Positions 10,049 through 21,088 of a stretch of 64,000 nucleotides of DNA are shown here, one piece after another. The translations under genes were made by a program, and so were the position numbers. Position 1 is the stretch's first letter, and the number at the start of each line of letters is the position of its first letter. Below the pieces are notes generated by a model. The model had not been told where the DNA came from. It saw only the letters and a list, made by a program, of their open reading frames with translations, and made no database searches. The stretch is from positions 7,564,001 to 7,628,000 of the forward strand of contig OZ199839.1 of the NCBI GenBank assembly GCA_964304625.1. Direction: 5' to 3'. Origin of the DNA: Kudoa neothunni (taxonomy: Eukaryota; Cnidaria).

Positions 10049-10135
10049 CTCCCTCTTTTGTTTTTTTGTGGTATTGTCTTTTTTTGGGCTATTTTTTGGC
10101 GTTTTTAGCGGCTGCCTTTTATCAGGAAAGTTAAA

Positions 10136-10169
10136 GTAAGTTCTTTTATTGTTGTTGCTAACTTTTTAG
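10136..10169 (+). other. 34-nt intron-like segment, copy 2
   Basis: Same sequence as in copy 1 (GTAAGT, TGCTAAC, TTTTTAG), 20 nt upstream of the ATG at 10190. Confidence 0.65.
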
Positions 10170-10189
10170 GTACATACGACGGTTGGAAG

Positions 10190-13100
10190 ATGGAGAACAC
10201 AACAGTTTTGTCGGAAAACTCCATTGACCATTTGAAAGACACGTGTCCCGAACTGACTCGAGTGATTTTGACCTACTTCCAGGCATGGGAGAAAGCCTCA
10301 ATCAAACGAAGAAGGAAACCTCAACTTTGTATTAAAGCCAACGAAATCGTAAAGATTTCAAAGCTCATTTTCAAGGCTAAAAGCGACATTTCCGTTTTAT
10401 GTCGGAACCGACCGAAGTTGCCAACTACAGAAAAAACGCCGAATTTTGAAGATACGGATTTTGTGGATATCTCGATTGAAGCAAATGATGTATCTTATTC
10501 AGATCGAGTCGCAATCCGAAAACTGCAGACAAATCTGTCCAGAAACAGACGAAGTCTCAATTTTCTGTACGATGAGTTTATGACTCTAGTACAGAAAGCT
10601 GTAGATGACGCCGAGTTTCCAGCAGAGTTGTTGAATGTTGATGGATCTGTTGACATTTCAGCGGACCTCAAATTCTTCCCGGTTTTCCCGAATCAGCCAC
10701 TTTTAATTAATGAAGCGCATGTCACAGAAAAGCGTGTGATGAAGGCCACTGCTAATGGTGAAATTATTATTGATGATTCGCCCAATGTTGTTCTAAGTGT
10801 TGAGAATGTTGTTGTTGTTCCTACTTCTCCAGAAGTGGTGAACTCAGCAAATTCTGCGAATAATGAGACGACATTGGAGTTGCCCGCGCAGCCAATTTCG
10901 CCATTGTCGAGTTCATTGCATAGTTTGGACGTTAATTCAGTTAATTCAGCTAAATCAGTCACTTTAACTAAATCTAATGTTAATTCTAAGTGCATTTCTA
11001 AAATTAAAAAAGTAAAAAACCCCATTCCGCATCTTTCAACTCCCGAATATGACCATTCTTTGCATAATAATAGGATTTTTAACTTAAATAATCAAACTTG
11101 TAGTGAAGCTCCTATTTTAATCGACGAGAATGTTAATATTTCCCCTTCCTTAAATCAAAATTCACCCCAAAATCCATCAATTCCGGAAGAAAATGTTCAA
11201 CCTAGCCTCATCGAACGGTCCAAAACCTTCTTTAGAGCGCCTAGTTTGTCGTTTAATTCCCCTTTGAAATCAGCTAATGTCTCCATTGGTGCGATGATGA
11301 ATAACTTTTTAAATGGCATTGTTGCCACTTTATCAAGTCCCGAATCATCTCCGAAACCCTCTCAACCACAAAATGAAGATGATGAAGACAACGAAGAATA
11401 CTTTGACTCGTTCGAAGAGCCAATGCAGATCCCCCATCTGGAAATTGCACTTCCTCTCTTGGATGTGGAAATGATGGATGACGCGGTCGAGCTGCGAAAG
11501 CCTCAAAAACGACGACATCAAGATATCTCCCCCTCGTCTTCTCCATCTCCATCTTCTTCACCTTCCCCCTCAAAGCACCCTGACGATAACACCTCCAACG
11601 ACTCCTCCAGTGAAGACTGTGCCCCTAAAAAGGCCCATCTGGCACCCATTACCAATTCCCAACCTCCGCCTTTGTCCCTAATTGTCTCACCTGATGAAAA
11701 CTTTTTATCCTCTCAGGATATTACCAAATTCATCCGAGACGTTAGGAGAAAGACGCGCAGAAGAACCAAGAAACAAATCACCCCTAGACCGATGAGAATA
11801 ACGAGATCTGCAGCAAAACTGCTCAGTTCTCAGTCTCAATCTCAAGAATCTCAACGTCCCCTTCCAACCCCGCCCAATCCACCTGCATTGGCACCCATCA
11901 CTACTGTGGAAGTCATCTCATCACCCTCGAGACCCAGGTCTCCAAATCCTCCAACTCCCAATCCAACCAAGAACGTGGCCTCTACACCGGAAGTTATCAC
12001 CAACTCTCCATCTACTGCAACTACTGCACCTACTGCACCTACTGACGTGGCAAACAAATCATTCTGCTTCGACCCAATCGACGAAAACAACCCACCAATC
12101 CTTGAATTCTCCAACATACCCATCCATAATGATGTTAATAGCAATATTAACAACGACGTCATTATCCTCGACACGGCCACCACTACTGAAGATCATATTG
12201 AAAATCGCATTGAAGAGACTCATGATGATATTGATATTGATGTAGATGTAGAAATGCCCCTCAACTTTGAAAATCAACCCTTGAGAGAAGCAACCACCCA
12301 AGACGTCATGGAAGTGATGCGAGAACGAATTGGAAACAATTACGGACTCCCAGCTGCATCAGTTACTCCATCCAATCAACGTAACCCTTCTGACCCATCA
12401 CCATCAAACGTCCACACAACTGACGATATAATCGACGATAACGACGACGTTAATGCTGATCCACCCCAAGACGAGCAACCTCCTACCAACTTAAGTAAGT
12501 ACCAATTGAGGAAATTAGAGGAGGAAAAGAAGCTCAAAGCTGCAGCGTCGATGATGAAGCACTTGATCAATCATATAGGGTCCACTGCAACGTGTGACAC
12601 CCTATATGCCCAATTTTTAGAGACCGCCATTGAGCATGCTAAAGAGCTCAAACTCCATCGAGTTCCCTTTACACGCCCCAATGACAATGACGCCGAAAAT
12701 AGAGAAGCCAGCCCGTATGATGAGCACAATGTGGTGAGGAACAACAATCCGAATGACCCAAGCACTACTTTCGTACGAAGGATACAACGCCCCCTAACAA
12801 AGAGAGCCCACGAGAGGAGACTCCGTGGACTCTACCGCACCAATATGAAGCGTTGTTTCCACGAAGTAGTGAATGACCCGCCAAAATGGTGCACTGCCTC
12901 TGCTACACAAATAACAGAAGCACTCACCCCTAATTTGTCCAATCCTCCACCAATTCCAGAAGAAGCTCCACCTCAAAACGCCTCTCCAATCCAGCAAGAT
13001 GATGATAACGCTCCCATCCAATCCCAACGAGACATCTATGATTTCCAGCGGAACTACTCAGACATCCACATCTCCCCCGAAGACGTTCTTTGTGCGCTTG

Positions 13101-15436
13101 AAAAAGCAAACAAAGACACAGCAGTTGGAACCGATGGTATCCAAATGACATTTTGGAAACGTCTTCCACAAATAGAGTTTGTGCTAGCCCCGCTATTTAA
13201 CTGCTTCATCCGTACAAGCACCATCCCTCAAAGTTGGTTGGAATCAAGACTGGTCTTAATTCCCAAATCGAAGGATGCAGACAGCACTGACCCCCTGAAT
13301 TACCGCCCGATTGCGATAACTCAAACAATCTACCGATTGTTCATGAGTTGTCTTAACAGAAAACTCAGACCCCTCATCCAACTGTCTCCATCTCAGAAAG
13401 GATTTATACAAAGCGATGGCTGTGTCGAACACGCCTTCACCCTACAAGAAATCCTGGATGACTCTCGCCGACGCCAGTCAAAAATCAACGCTGTTTGGAT
13501 CGATATTCAAAAAGCGTTCGATTCGGTACCCCACAACTTTATCCTCCACCATCTACGTCAACAGAAAGTTCCTTCAAACATTGTCCAACTCATTGCCAAT
13601 CTCTACGACAACAGTTACAGTCTGGTGACTGACAAAGACGGCAACAACTCCACAATCAACCCCAACGGCCGTGGCGTGAGGCAGGGATGCCCCCTGTCTC
13701 CGCTACTCTTCAATTTAGTGATTGACCCCCTTCTGGAAGATATTGCCAACAGTGGAATCGGCTACCCCCTCAGAGGACACAATATTGGTGCTCAATGCTT
13801 CGCAGATGATCTTGTCCTTCTAGCCAACAACGACGGAGATATGGATACCCTTTTGAAGAAAACCGAAGATTTCCTATCCAAAACCTCCCTGACCGTCAAC
13901 CACTCCAAGTGCGCGAGCCTTAAAGTAAGTTACATTCAAGGTAGAAGATTCATCAACACCGTCTCCACAAACTCACCTACGCTTTTTGGAATCCACGTGC
14001 CCCCGATGCAAAACTACTACAAATATCTTGGCACCCAATCCAACCTTCAATCCTTCAAGAACCTCCCACCTGCTTTTGACGACTTTATTATGAAATTGAC
14101 AAAAATCTCAAATTCTCCCCTTCTTCCCTTCCAAAAATTAAATCTCCTCAAGATATACGTATTCCCGAGCATCGACCACGTAATGAAGAATACCCTGCTC
14201 CGAATTGAAGACCTTGCCAAGATTGATGCCCTCATCTTACGAAATGTTCGCCAATGGCTCAATCTTCCAAACTCCTCAACGAAGAACATCTTCTACATCC
14301 CCAACTGTGCTGGAGGACTTGGCTTGAAACAGCTTACGAAGGACTATGCCGCCTTACGGCTGGCCGCTGGTCTGAATCTGCTGAATTCCAAGGATGAAAC
14401 CATCCAACTTGTAGCAAGACAGTCCCTTCAAGAAATCTGTGCCAAACGAAGCAACCACTCCATGGATCCACTCACCTATCTTCATCTGGATGAAGAACCT
14501 TGCGTGTCTCGAGACATTCGAAGTCTTATGTCTTCAATGCGTTTGAACCGCAAATCAATCAAAGTGGACCTCCTCCAACCTTCTGAAGATCTAAACCACA
14601 TGGAGATTGACGACGAAAGTCTCAATCCTCCCATTTTCCCTCCAAAAAATCCAACTTTCCAACCCACCCGCATCAAGAAGCTCCGTTGGCACCTACAATC
14701 CAACCATCTCCGTCTACTCAAGGCCCAAGTAGACCAAGGACGCTCCGCTGGCTGTTTTAGTCAACACGCTGAATCCAACTCGTGGACCCGAACCGGTAAT
14801 ATAAAAATTTCATCATTTAGGTTCGGTCTCATGGGTAGAATTAACGTGCTCCCGACAATGACAGTGCTACACCGTGCCCAATCTACGCTTGATACACAAT
14901 GCCGCCGATGTTCGTGCCAAGTGGAAACACTTGGACACATTCTGAATGGCTGTCCAAACAACAGAAACGAGATCATCCTTCGCCACAACTCAATTTTAGA
15001 ATTCATCGCCTCCAAAATCAAGGTTGGAAAAAAGTATGAACTCCTGATCGACCGATTATTCCCCGATGGTGTCCTAATTGGCGACCGACGACCAGACATC
15101 CAACTTATCCACCGCCGCTCCAAGACGATAATCGTAGCTGACGTCTCCGTCTGCTATGAATCATCCCTACAACGCATGGACGAGGTAAGAGAGCACAAAA
15201 TCCGGAAATACGCCGACGAGTTTGCTCTACTTGAACAAGCTGGCTGGAAGATTCTCCCAACTGCGCTCATCTTTGGATCCCTCGGCTCTCACCACCCGCT
15301 CAATTCCCAGGCTTACACCCTCCTCCACATTCAAAACCAGAAGAGAGTGAAAACCTTGATGAAAAACATCACAACCAATCTGATCGAAAGTTCCCACATG
15401 ATTTGGAATAATCATGTGAGAACGACTAGATCCTAA
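10190..15436 (+). CDS. RT-RLE retrotransposon protein (copy 2)
   Basis: 1748 aa, the same protein as copy 1 at every residue, so all catalytic positions are kept (D1105, D1206-D1207, C1571/C1574/H1583/C1588, D1636, D1651). The ORF is intact and potentially active. Transcription might start in its own leader or from sequence at the 3' end of copy 1. The array order alone does not decide this. Confidence 0.92.
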   Translation: MENTTVLSENSIDHLKDTCPELTRVILTYFQAWEKASIKRRRKPQLCIKANEIVKISKLIFKAKSDISVLCRNRPKLPTTEKTPNFEDTDFVDISIEANDVSYSDRVAIRKLQTNLSRNRRSLNFLYDEFMTLVQKAVDDAEFPAELLNVDGSVDISADLKFFPVFPNQPLLINEAHVTEKRVMKATANGEIIIDDSPNVVLSVENVVVVPTSPEVVNSANSANNETTLELPAQPISPLSSSLHSLDVNSVNSAKSVTLTKSNVNSKCISKIKKVKNPIPHLSTPEYDHSLHNNRIFNLNNQTCSEAPILIDENVNISPSLNQNSPQNPSIPEENVQPSLIERSKTFFRAPSLSFNSPLKSANVSIGAMMNNFLNGIVATLSSPESSPKPSQPQNEDDEDNEEYFDSFEEPMQIPHLEIALPLLDVEMMDDAVELRKPQKRRHQDISPSSSPSPSSSPSPSKHPDDNTSNDSSSEDCAPKKAHLAPITNSQPPPLSLIVSPDENFLSSQDITKFIRDVRRKTRRRTKKQITPRPMRITRSAAKLLSSQSQSQESQRPLPTPPNPPALAPITTVEVISSPSRPRSPNPPTPNPTKNVASTPEVITNSPSTATTAPTAPTDVANKSFCFDPIDENNPPILEFSNIPIHNDVNSNINNDVIILDTATTTEDHIENRIEETHDDIDIDVDVEMPLNFENQPLREATTQDVMEVMRERIGNNYGLPAASVTPSNQRNPSDPSPSNVHTTDDIIDDNDDVNADPPQDEQPPTNLSKYQLRKLEEEKKLKAAASMMKHLINHIGSTATCDTLYAQFLETAIEHAKELKLHRVPFTRPNDNDAENREASPYDEHNVVRNNNPNDPSTTFVRRIQRPLTKRAHERRLRGLYRTNMKRCFHEVVNDPPKWCTASATQITEALTPNLSNPPPIPEEAPPQNASPIQQDDDNAPIQSQRDIYDFQRNYSDIHISPEDVLCALEKANKDTAVGTDGIQMTFWKRLPQIEFVLAPLFNCFIRTSTIPQSWLESRLVLIPKSKDADSTDPLNYRPIAITQTIYRLFMSCLNRKLRPLIQLSPSQKGFIQSDGCVEHAFTLQEILDDSRRRQSKINAVWIDIQKAFDSVPHNFILHHLRQQKVPSNIVQLIANLYDNSYSLVTDKDGNNSTINPNGRGVRQGCPLSPLLFNLVIDPLLEDIANSGIGYPLRGHNIGAQCFADDLVLLANNDGDMDTLLKKTEDFLSKTSLTVNHSKCASLKVSYIQGRRFINTVSTNSPTLFGIHVPPMQNYYKYLGTQSNLQSFKNLPPAFDDFIMKLTKISNSPLLPFQKLNLLKIYVFPSIDHVMKNTLLRIEDLAKIDALILRNVRQWLNLPNSSTKNIFYIPNCAGGLGLKQLTKDYAALRLAAGLNLLNSKDETIQLVARQSLQEICAKRSNHSMDPLTYLHLDEEPCVSRDIRSLMSSMRLNRKSIKVDLLQPSEDLNHMEIDDESLNPPIFPPKNPTFQPTRIKKLRWHLQSNHLRLLKAQVDQGRSAGCFSQHAESNSWTRTGNIKISSFRFGLMGRINVLPTMTVLHRAQSTLDTQCRRCSCQVETLGHILNGCPNNRNEIILRHNSILEFIASKIKVGKKYELLIDRLFPDGVLIGDRRPDIQLIHRRSKTIIVADVSVCYESSLQRMDEVREHKIRKYADEFALLEQAGWKILPTALIFGSLGSHHPLNSQAYTLLHIQNQKRVKTLMKNITTNLIESSHMIWNNHVRTTRS
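15395..15418 (+). other. hairpin near the ORF end, copy 2
   Basis: Identical 9-bp stem and TGGAAT loop to copy 1. Confidence 0.6.
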
Positions 15437-15607
15437 CAAAATTATCAAATCTTCCTACTTCATCGTGCATCTGCTGATTCCAATATCCATCCATCCATCC
15501 ATCAATATGTCCACCATTCCAATCTACACAAATCAACATTAGTTTAGTTAGTCTAGTCACTAAAAGTAACTTATTTATTAATCACGATAGCATTCGTTAG
15601 TTTTCGG

Positions 15608-15643
15608 AATCCATCGACCCGAGTTCGAATCTCGGTACAACCA
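15608..15643 (+). repeat. tRNA-Gln 3' half before copy 3 (TACAACC variant)
   Basis: 36 bp, differing from the resident tRNA only in the acceptor strand: TACAACC instead of TACGGCC. This version is fully complementary to the GGTTGTA 5' strand of the tRNA gene, so it is probably the ancestral tRNA-Gln 3' end. It precedes a leader that is also of a different type (copy 3). Confidence 0.9.
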
Positions 15644-15730
15644 CTTCCATTTTACATTTTTGGAACTATTGTCTTTTTTGCGGCTATTTTTTGGCGTTTG
15701 TTGCGGCTGAATTATATTTAGGAAGCTAAA

Positions 15731-15764
15731 GTAAGTTTTTTTCTTGTTGTGGTTAATTTTTTAG
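15731..15764 (+). other. 34-nt intron-like segment, copy 3
   Basis: Begins GTAAGT, contains GGTTAAT as a possible branch site, and ends TTTTTTAG. The interior differs from copy 1 but the length is exactly 34 nt. Conserved length with changed interior supports function. Confidence 0.65.
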
Positions 15765-15784
15765 GAAATTCCTACCGTGGGAAG

Positions 15785-18700
15785 ATGCCGAATTCAACGA
15801 ATATTACTGAAAACTCCAACAACCATACTGCAACCGCATGCGCCGAAGTGTCACGAACTGTTTTAACCTACTTCCAGGCTTGGGAAGTAGCCAAAATTAA
15901 ACGTACACGTAGGCCCAAACTATGTGGAAAAGCACGCGAAATCGTTAAAATGATAGAGCGCATTAACACCGTCAAAATTGAAATTTCCGATCTATGTCGC
16001 CATGGCCCGAATTCGGAAAATTTGCCAAATGTTGAAAACTTGGAAACTGCTCTATCTACCGTCAATCCTGATATTCCGTTAGATGTAATTAATGATACTA
16101 AGGCTGCAGTTAAAAAATTACGGGCAAAGATGTGGCGGAACAAGCGTAGTCTTGGATTAATGTATGAGGACTTTATATCCTTAATACAAGAATCTGTTGA
16201 CAACGATGAATTCCCTGCTGAATTGTTTAATGAAGATGGGTCTGTTGATATATCAAAAGATCTCAAATTCTTTCCAGTTAAAGCTAACCAACCAAATCTC
16301 CTAGAATCGGACATTGTTAACTCAAAGCGCATTTTTAAAGCAGATTCAAGTGGCAAATTTGTGAATGTAGATTGTCCTAGTGATGTTCTTAATGATGTTA
16401 ATAATTCTGGTCCATCAGCTACTCCAGTAGTTGAGAAATCAGCAATTATTGAAGATTCCCGAACGACATCAAACATGCCCGCGCATCCCAATCCGCCATT
16501 ACAAAGTTCCTTGCATAGCTCCTTTACTAGACCAGTTAACAATCCGGTTCCTGCGCCTAATCTTAACTCTAATTTACCTCCTTCATCTAGTTTAATTCAT
16601 TCTAATCTTAATTCTAACCTTAGCGCTAAAAACCCTAATTCCAATTATTTAAATAATCCATCTAGCTCCCTTAATCCTTCAAATTTTAAAACTATTCCTT
16701 CTAATAATTCTGATACTATTAATTCCCAATCTATTTCTAATTCTAGCTCTAAACTTAACGCCACGCTTAACTCTAAAACTAACAAATTAACCAATTCTAG
16801 TTCTAATACTAAAATTAACATTCCTTCCAATATTGCGCCAACTTATGATCATTCCTTGAATAGTAATAAGATTTTTAACACTTTAAACAATCCTTCTCTT
16901 AATGCCAAAAACAACAACATGCCCAGAAATTCTAAAAAAAAACTCTCTGAAGTGTCGTCCGAACACTCACACTCTGCGGGTCTTAACCCTCCTCTTGAAG
17001 AAAATCAAGAACCCCTGCTGAAAGATAGGTCCAAAACCTTCTTCAAAGCTCCCCCTTCATCCAAAAACAAGATTAACATGTCCGTTGGCCAAATGATGAA
17101 TGATTTCCTCAACGATGTTGCTACTGCTTCGATTCCAGACCAGAGCAATCATTGTTCCAATCTTAACAGTTTGCTTGAAGTTGAAATCCCCTTAATCGAT
17201 ATGATGAATGATGACACCAACACAAAACTTCCCACTAAACGTAAACATCATTCAATCTCTCTCAACAATAATGTGGACAACCATCAACATTGTAAATCAG
17301 CTCCTGAAGATTGTACTCAAGATTTTTCACCCAAGAAAACCAGATTCTCTCTGGACAAGTCTCCATTCTCATCACCTCCCTTTTCTTCCAAAATTCCACG
17401 ACTTTCCCTAATTAAATCCCCTAAAGAATTTCAAATTGCCTCACAAGAAATTAATGACTTTATAAGAATGGCAAAAGCGAAATCCTTTATTGGGAATAAT
17501 TCGAAGAAACCAAAATCCACAAGAAATCCACCAAATCGTAACAACACTTCCTCTCCAATGGTTATTCCCTCTACATCCCTTCGTCCGCAAACACAAGAAG
17601 CTCCCATCACAATTTTGTCCTCTCCCTCTTCTCCGATTAAAGCCCCCGAAGAAAGTCCCATGCAAGAATTCCTTTATTTCAGCCTAGATGAAAGTGAACA
17701 CAATGGAAATCCCAACATATCACAACAATCCTTTGTATTCGACCCTATCGATGCAACTTCCCAACCTAACCTCAATTTCTCTCTTCTCAATACATCTAAT
17801 ATTGTTGAAGATGAATTCCCCAAAGAAAATCCAGCTAAATTGAATCAACATGAAGTTCCTCAAGAAGAAAATACTGGACTAAGAACCGTTACCACCCAGG
17901 ATGTTATGGTGGTCATGCGTGATCGTATTGGCAACAATTATGGTCTCCCTGATCTCCATAGCATTACCCCAAACGATGACACAGTTCTACAAAACTCAAT
18001 TTGTGATCCTGCTCCCTCAAACGCCCACCATAACGCTCCTCCTACTTTCAACAACACTGTCCACGAGCAATCACAAATAGATCAAGAAGATGCCCAAGAT
18101 AGAGAACCTTCTAACCTCAACAAATACCAAAAGAGGAAGCTTGAAGAGGAAAAGAAACTAAAGGCAGCCGCAACAATGATGAAACATCTGTTAAATCATA
18201 TTGGTTCAAACCAATCTTGCGACGCACTCTACGAAACTTTTCTTTCTTCCGCTATTGAACATGCTAAGAATCTTAACATGCACCGAATGCCCTTCACTCG
18301 CCCTAATGATAATTCGCCCGAAAATCGAGATGAGAACCCCTACAACGAACATAACGTAGTGCGAAACAACAACCCCGCCGATCCAAGCCCGACGTTTGTT
18401 AGACGAATTCAACGTCCTCTAACAAAAAGTGCCCATGAAAGAAGGCTTCGTGGCTTGTATAGAACGAACATGAAGCGCTGTTTCCATGAAATAGTCCAAG
18501 ATCCTCCCAGATGGTGCACTGCTTCTGCCGACCAAATAGCAGAGTCATTTGCATCCATCTCATCCATTCCACCACCTATCATCGACGACGAACCTCTCCC
18601 ATCTCCTCTCAATTCGAATGCTCCATCACAACATTCACAGATTCAAGACAAAGATCACCAACCAGGAAAACATTTAGCAGACGATATCTACAACTTTGAC

Positions 18701-21088
18701 ATTAACTATTCTGATTTCCATATTTCGCCCGAAGATGTCCTCTTTTCAATAGAGAAAGCCAATAAGGACACTGCTGTGGGAACCGACGGTATCCAAATGA
18801 CCTTTTGGAAACGGTTACCCCAAATTGAATTCGTTCTGGCTCCGCTCTTCAACTACATCCTTCGTACGAGTACCATCCCCAAAAGTTGGCTCGAATCAAG
18901 ACTGGTGCTACTACCCAAATCCAAAGACGCAGCGACTGATAACCCCACTAATTACCGCCCGATCTCAATCACTCAAACAGTCTACCGATTGTTCATGAGC
19001 TGCTTGAATCGAAAACTCCGCCCGATGATAAAGTTATCTCCTGCTCAGAAAGGCTTCATTCAAAGTGATGGATGTGTCGAACATGCTTTCACTTTACAAG
19101 AAATCCTGGACGACTCAAGACGTCATCTCTCCAAAATCAATGCTGTCTGGATAGACATTCAAAAAGCATTTGATTCTGTCCCACACAATCGTATCATCCA
19201 CCAACTCCGTCGCCATCACATCCCAACCAACATCGTCAACCTAATTTCCAACCTGCATGAAGGTTCCTTCAACATCGCAACAGATAAAGAAGGAAACACC
19301 TCCAATATCCATCTCAACGGCCGAGGCGTGAGACAAGGTTGTCCCCTGTCTCCCCTCCTTTTCAATATGGTTATCGACCCTCTTCTCGATGAGATCGTTA
19401 ACGGTGGTATTGGCTACCCACTCCGTGGGCAGAACATTGGTGTTCAGTGCTTTGCTGATGACTTGGTCCTACTAGCGAAGACACCTACAGATATGGATTC
19501 CCTCCTAAGAACTGCTGAAGACTTCTTTACGAAAACTTCGTTAACTGTCAACCATTCCAAATGTGCTAGTCTCAAAGTTAGTTATCTATATAGCAGAAGA
19601 GTCATCAACAACCAACTGTCCAACTCACCTCAACTTTTTGGTACCCACATCCCCCCAATGAAGAACCACTACAAATATCTTGGAACTCAATCAAATTTAC
19701 AATCTTTTAAAGACCTTCCACCTGCTTTCGACGATTTCACTCAAAAATTGAAGAAAATCTCCAACTCCCCACTCTTCCCATTCCAAAAGATCAATCTTCT
19801 CAAGATATATGTAACACCAATGCTAGACCACGTAATGAAGAATACTATCCTCCGTATTGATGATCTGGCCAAAATTGATGCCCTAATTTTACGCAATGTT
19901 CGTCAGTGGCTCAATTTACCCAACTCCTGCACGAAGCATGTATTCTACCTTCCCAATTCTGCTGGTGGACTCGGCTTAAGACAACTCACCAAGGATTATG
20001 CTGCCTTGAGATTAGCCGCTGGGCTCAATCTGTTGAACTCTGCCGATGAACCCATCCAAAAAGTTGCCCGTCTGTCTCTGGAAGAAATTTGTAATAAGAG
20101 GACCAAGAACTCCATGGACCCGTTAACATACCTCCACTTGGATGAAGAACCCTGCGTTTCTCGCGATATCAGAAGCCTCTTGTCCTCTATGCGTCTGAAT
20201 CGCAAATCTATCAAAGTCGACCTTTGCCAACCTTCCGATGATCCCAATCATATGGACATCGATGATGAATCCCTCAACCCACCAATTTTTCCACCCAAGA
20301 ACCCAACCTTCCGTCCCACTCGTATCAAGAAGCTACGATGGCACCTTCAAGCATCCCACCTCAACCTCCTCAAAAACCAACCTGACCAAGGACGCTCCGC
20401 TGGCTGCTTCAGTCAACACCACGAATCGAACTCATGGACCAGAACCGGTAACATAAAAATATCTTCTTTTAGGTTCGGTCTCATGGGTAGAGTCAACGTG
20501 CTCCCGACTATGACAGTCCTCCATCGCGCCAAATCCACACTCGACACATCCTGCCGCCGTTGCTCATGCCAGGTGGAAACACTTGGACACATTTTGAACG
20601 GCTGCCCCAACAACAAAAATGAGATAATTCTTCGCCACAACAACGTCCTGGAGACAATTGCCTCTAAAATCAAAGTGGGCAAGAAGTACGACCTCAAAAT
20701 TGACCAACTCTTCCCCAATGGTGTCCTTATCGGCGACCGAAGACCCGACATCCAACTCATCCACCAACGCTCCAAGACCATCATCGTAGCCGACGTCTCC
20801 ATATGCTACGAATCTTCTGTGACCCGTATGAACGAGGTAAGGGATCATAAGATCCGAAAATACGCAGATGAGTTTGCCCTGCTTGAACAAGCGGGCTGGA
20901 AAGTCCTACCGACTGCCCTCATCTATGGTTCCCTCGGCTCCCACCACCCCCTCAACTCTCAGGCCTACACCCTTCTCCACATTCAAAACGAGAAGAAAGT
21001 GAAGACCCTTATGAAAAACATCACCTCCAACCTGATCGAAAGTTCTCACATGATTTGGAATAATCATGTGAGAACGACTAGATCGTGA
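15785..21088 (+). CDS. RT-RLE retrotransposon protein (copy 3)
   Basis: 1767 aa from ATG 15785, which is in the same position after the intron-like segment as in the other copies. An upstream in-frame GTG at 15749 lies inside that segment and is not the likely start. Domain order matches copy 1: an Asn/Ser-rich N-terminal region (many 'NSN' and 'SSSL' runs at about residues 260-380), a conserved basic block, and RT with D1124 and F-A-D-D at 1223-1226. These are followed by a CX2CX8HX4C knuckle starting at C1590 and an endonuclease P-D at 1654-1655 with D1670. There are no disabling changes. It represents a separate lineage that uses the same target. Confidence 0.92.
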   Translation: MPNSTNITENSNNHTATACAEVSRTVLTYFQAWEVAKIKRTRRPKLCGKAREIVKMIERINTVKIEISDLCRHGPNSENLPNVENLETALSTVNPDIPLDVINDTKAAVKKLRAKMWRNKRSLGLMYEDFISLIQESVDNDEFPAELFNEDGSVDISKDLKFFPVKANQPNLLESDIVNSKRIFKADSSGKFVNVDCPSDVLNDVNNSGPSATPVVEKSAIIEDSRTTSNMPAHPNPPLQSSLHSSFTRPVNNPVPAPNLNSNLPPSSSLIHSNLNSNLSAKNPNSNYLNNPSSSLNPSNFKTIPSNNSDTINSQSISNSSSKLNATLNSKTNKLTNSSSNTKINIPSNIAPTYDHSLNSNKIFNTLNNPSLNAKNNNMPRNSKKKLSEVSSEHSHSAGLNPPLEENQEPLLKDRSKTFFKAPPSSKNKINMSVGQMMNDFLNDVATASIPDQSNHCSNLNSLLEVEIPLIDMMNDDTNTKLPTKRKHHSISLNNNVDNHQHCKSAPEDCTQDFSPKKTRFSLDKSPFSSPPFSSKIPRLSLIKSPKEFQIASQEINDFIRMAKAKSFIGNNSKKPKSTRNPPNRNNTSSPMVIPSTSLRPQTQEAPITILSSPSSPIKAPEESPMQEFLYFSLDESEHNGNPNISQQSFVFDPIDATSQPNLNFSLLNTSNIVEDEFPKENPAKLNQHEVPQEENTGLRTVTTQDVMVVMRDRIGNNYGLPDLHSITPNDDTVLQNSICDPAPSNAHHNAPPTFNNTVHEQSQIDQEDAQDREPSNLNKYQKRKLEEEKKLKAAATMMKHLLNHIGSNQSCDALYETFLSSAIEHAKNLNMHRMPFTRPNDNSPENRDENPYNEHNVVRNNNPADPSPTFVRRIQRPLTKSAHERRLRGLYRTNMKRCFHEIVQDPPRWCTASADQIAESFASISSIPPPIIDDEPLPSPLNSNAPSQHSQIQDKDHQPGKHLADDIYNFDINYSDFHISPEDVLFSIEKANKDTAVGTDGIQMTFWKRLPQIEFVLAPLFNYILRTSTIPKSWLESRLVLLPKSKDAATDNPTNYRPISITQTVYRLFMSCLNRKLRPMIKLSPAQKGFIQSDGCVEHAFTLQEILDDSRRHLSKINAVWIDIQKAFDSVPHNRIIHQLRRHHIPTNIVNLISNLHEGSFNIATDKEGNTSNIHLNGRGVRQGCPLSPLLFNMVIDPLLDEIVNGGIGYPLRGQNIGVQCFADDLVLLAKTPTDMDSLLRTAEDFFTKTSLTVNHSKCASLKVSYLYSRRVINNQLSNSPQLFGTHIPPMKNHYKYLGTQSNLQSFKDLPPAFDDFTQKLKKISNSPLFPFQKINLLKIYVTPMLDHVMKNTILRIDDLAKIDALILRNVRQWLNLPNSCTKHVFYLPNSAGGLGLRQLTKDYAALRLAAGLNLLNSADEPIQKVARLSLEEICNKRTKNSMDPLTYLHLDEEPCVSRDIRSLLSSMRLNRKSIKVDLCQPSDDPNHMDIDDESLNPPIFPPKNPTFRPTRIKKLRWHLQASHLNLLKNQPDQGRSAGCFSQHHESNSWTRTGNIKISSFRFGLMGRVNVLPTMTVLHRAKSTLDTSCRRCSCQVETLGHILNGCPNNKNEIILRHNNVLETIASKIKVGKKYDLKIDQLFPNGVLIGDRRPDIQLIHQRSKTIIVADVSICYESSVTRMNEVRDHKIRKYADEFALLEQAGWKVLPTALIYGSLGSHHPLNSQAYTLLHIQNEKKVKTLMKNITSNLIESSHMIWNNHVRTTRS
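21047..21070 (+). other. hairpin near the ORF end, copy 3
   Basis: Same perfect stem and TGGAAT loop as copy 1, although surrounding codons differ at synonymous sites. Confidence 0.6.

Larger units (their letters stand above)
10049..15607 (+). mobile_element. tRNA-targeted LINE, copy 2 (intact)
   Basis: As read, this copy is identical to copy 1 in leader, ORF and 3' UTR, shifted by 5595 bp. Its 3' end meets a tRNA half of a different acceptor type (TACAACC) because copy 3 follows. Identity over more than 5.5 kb means very recent insertion or duplication, or an assembly-level repeat. Confidence 0.9.

Noticed and set aside
15749-15784. Upstream start for the copy 3 protein
   Set aside because: It begins with GTG inside the 34-nt intron-like segment. 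ATG 15785 aligns with the starts of all other copies.
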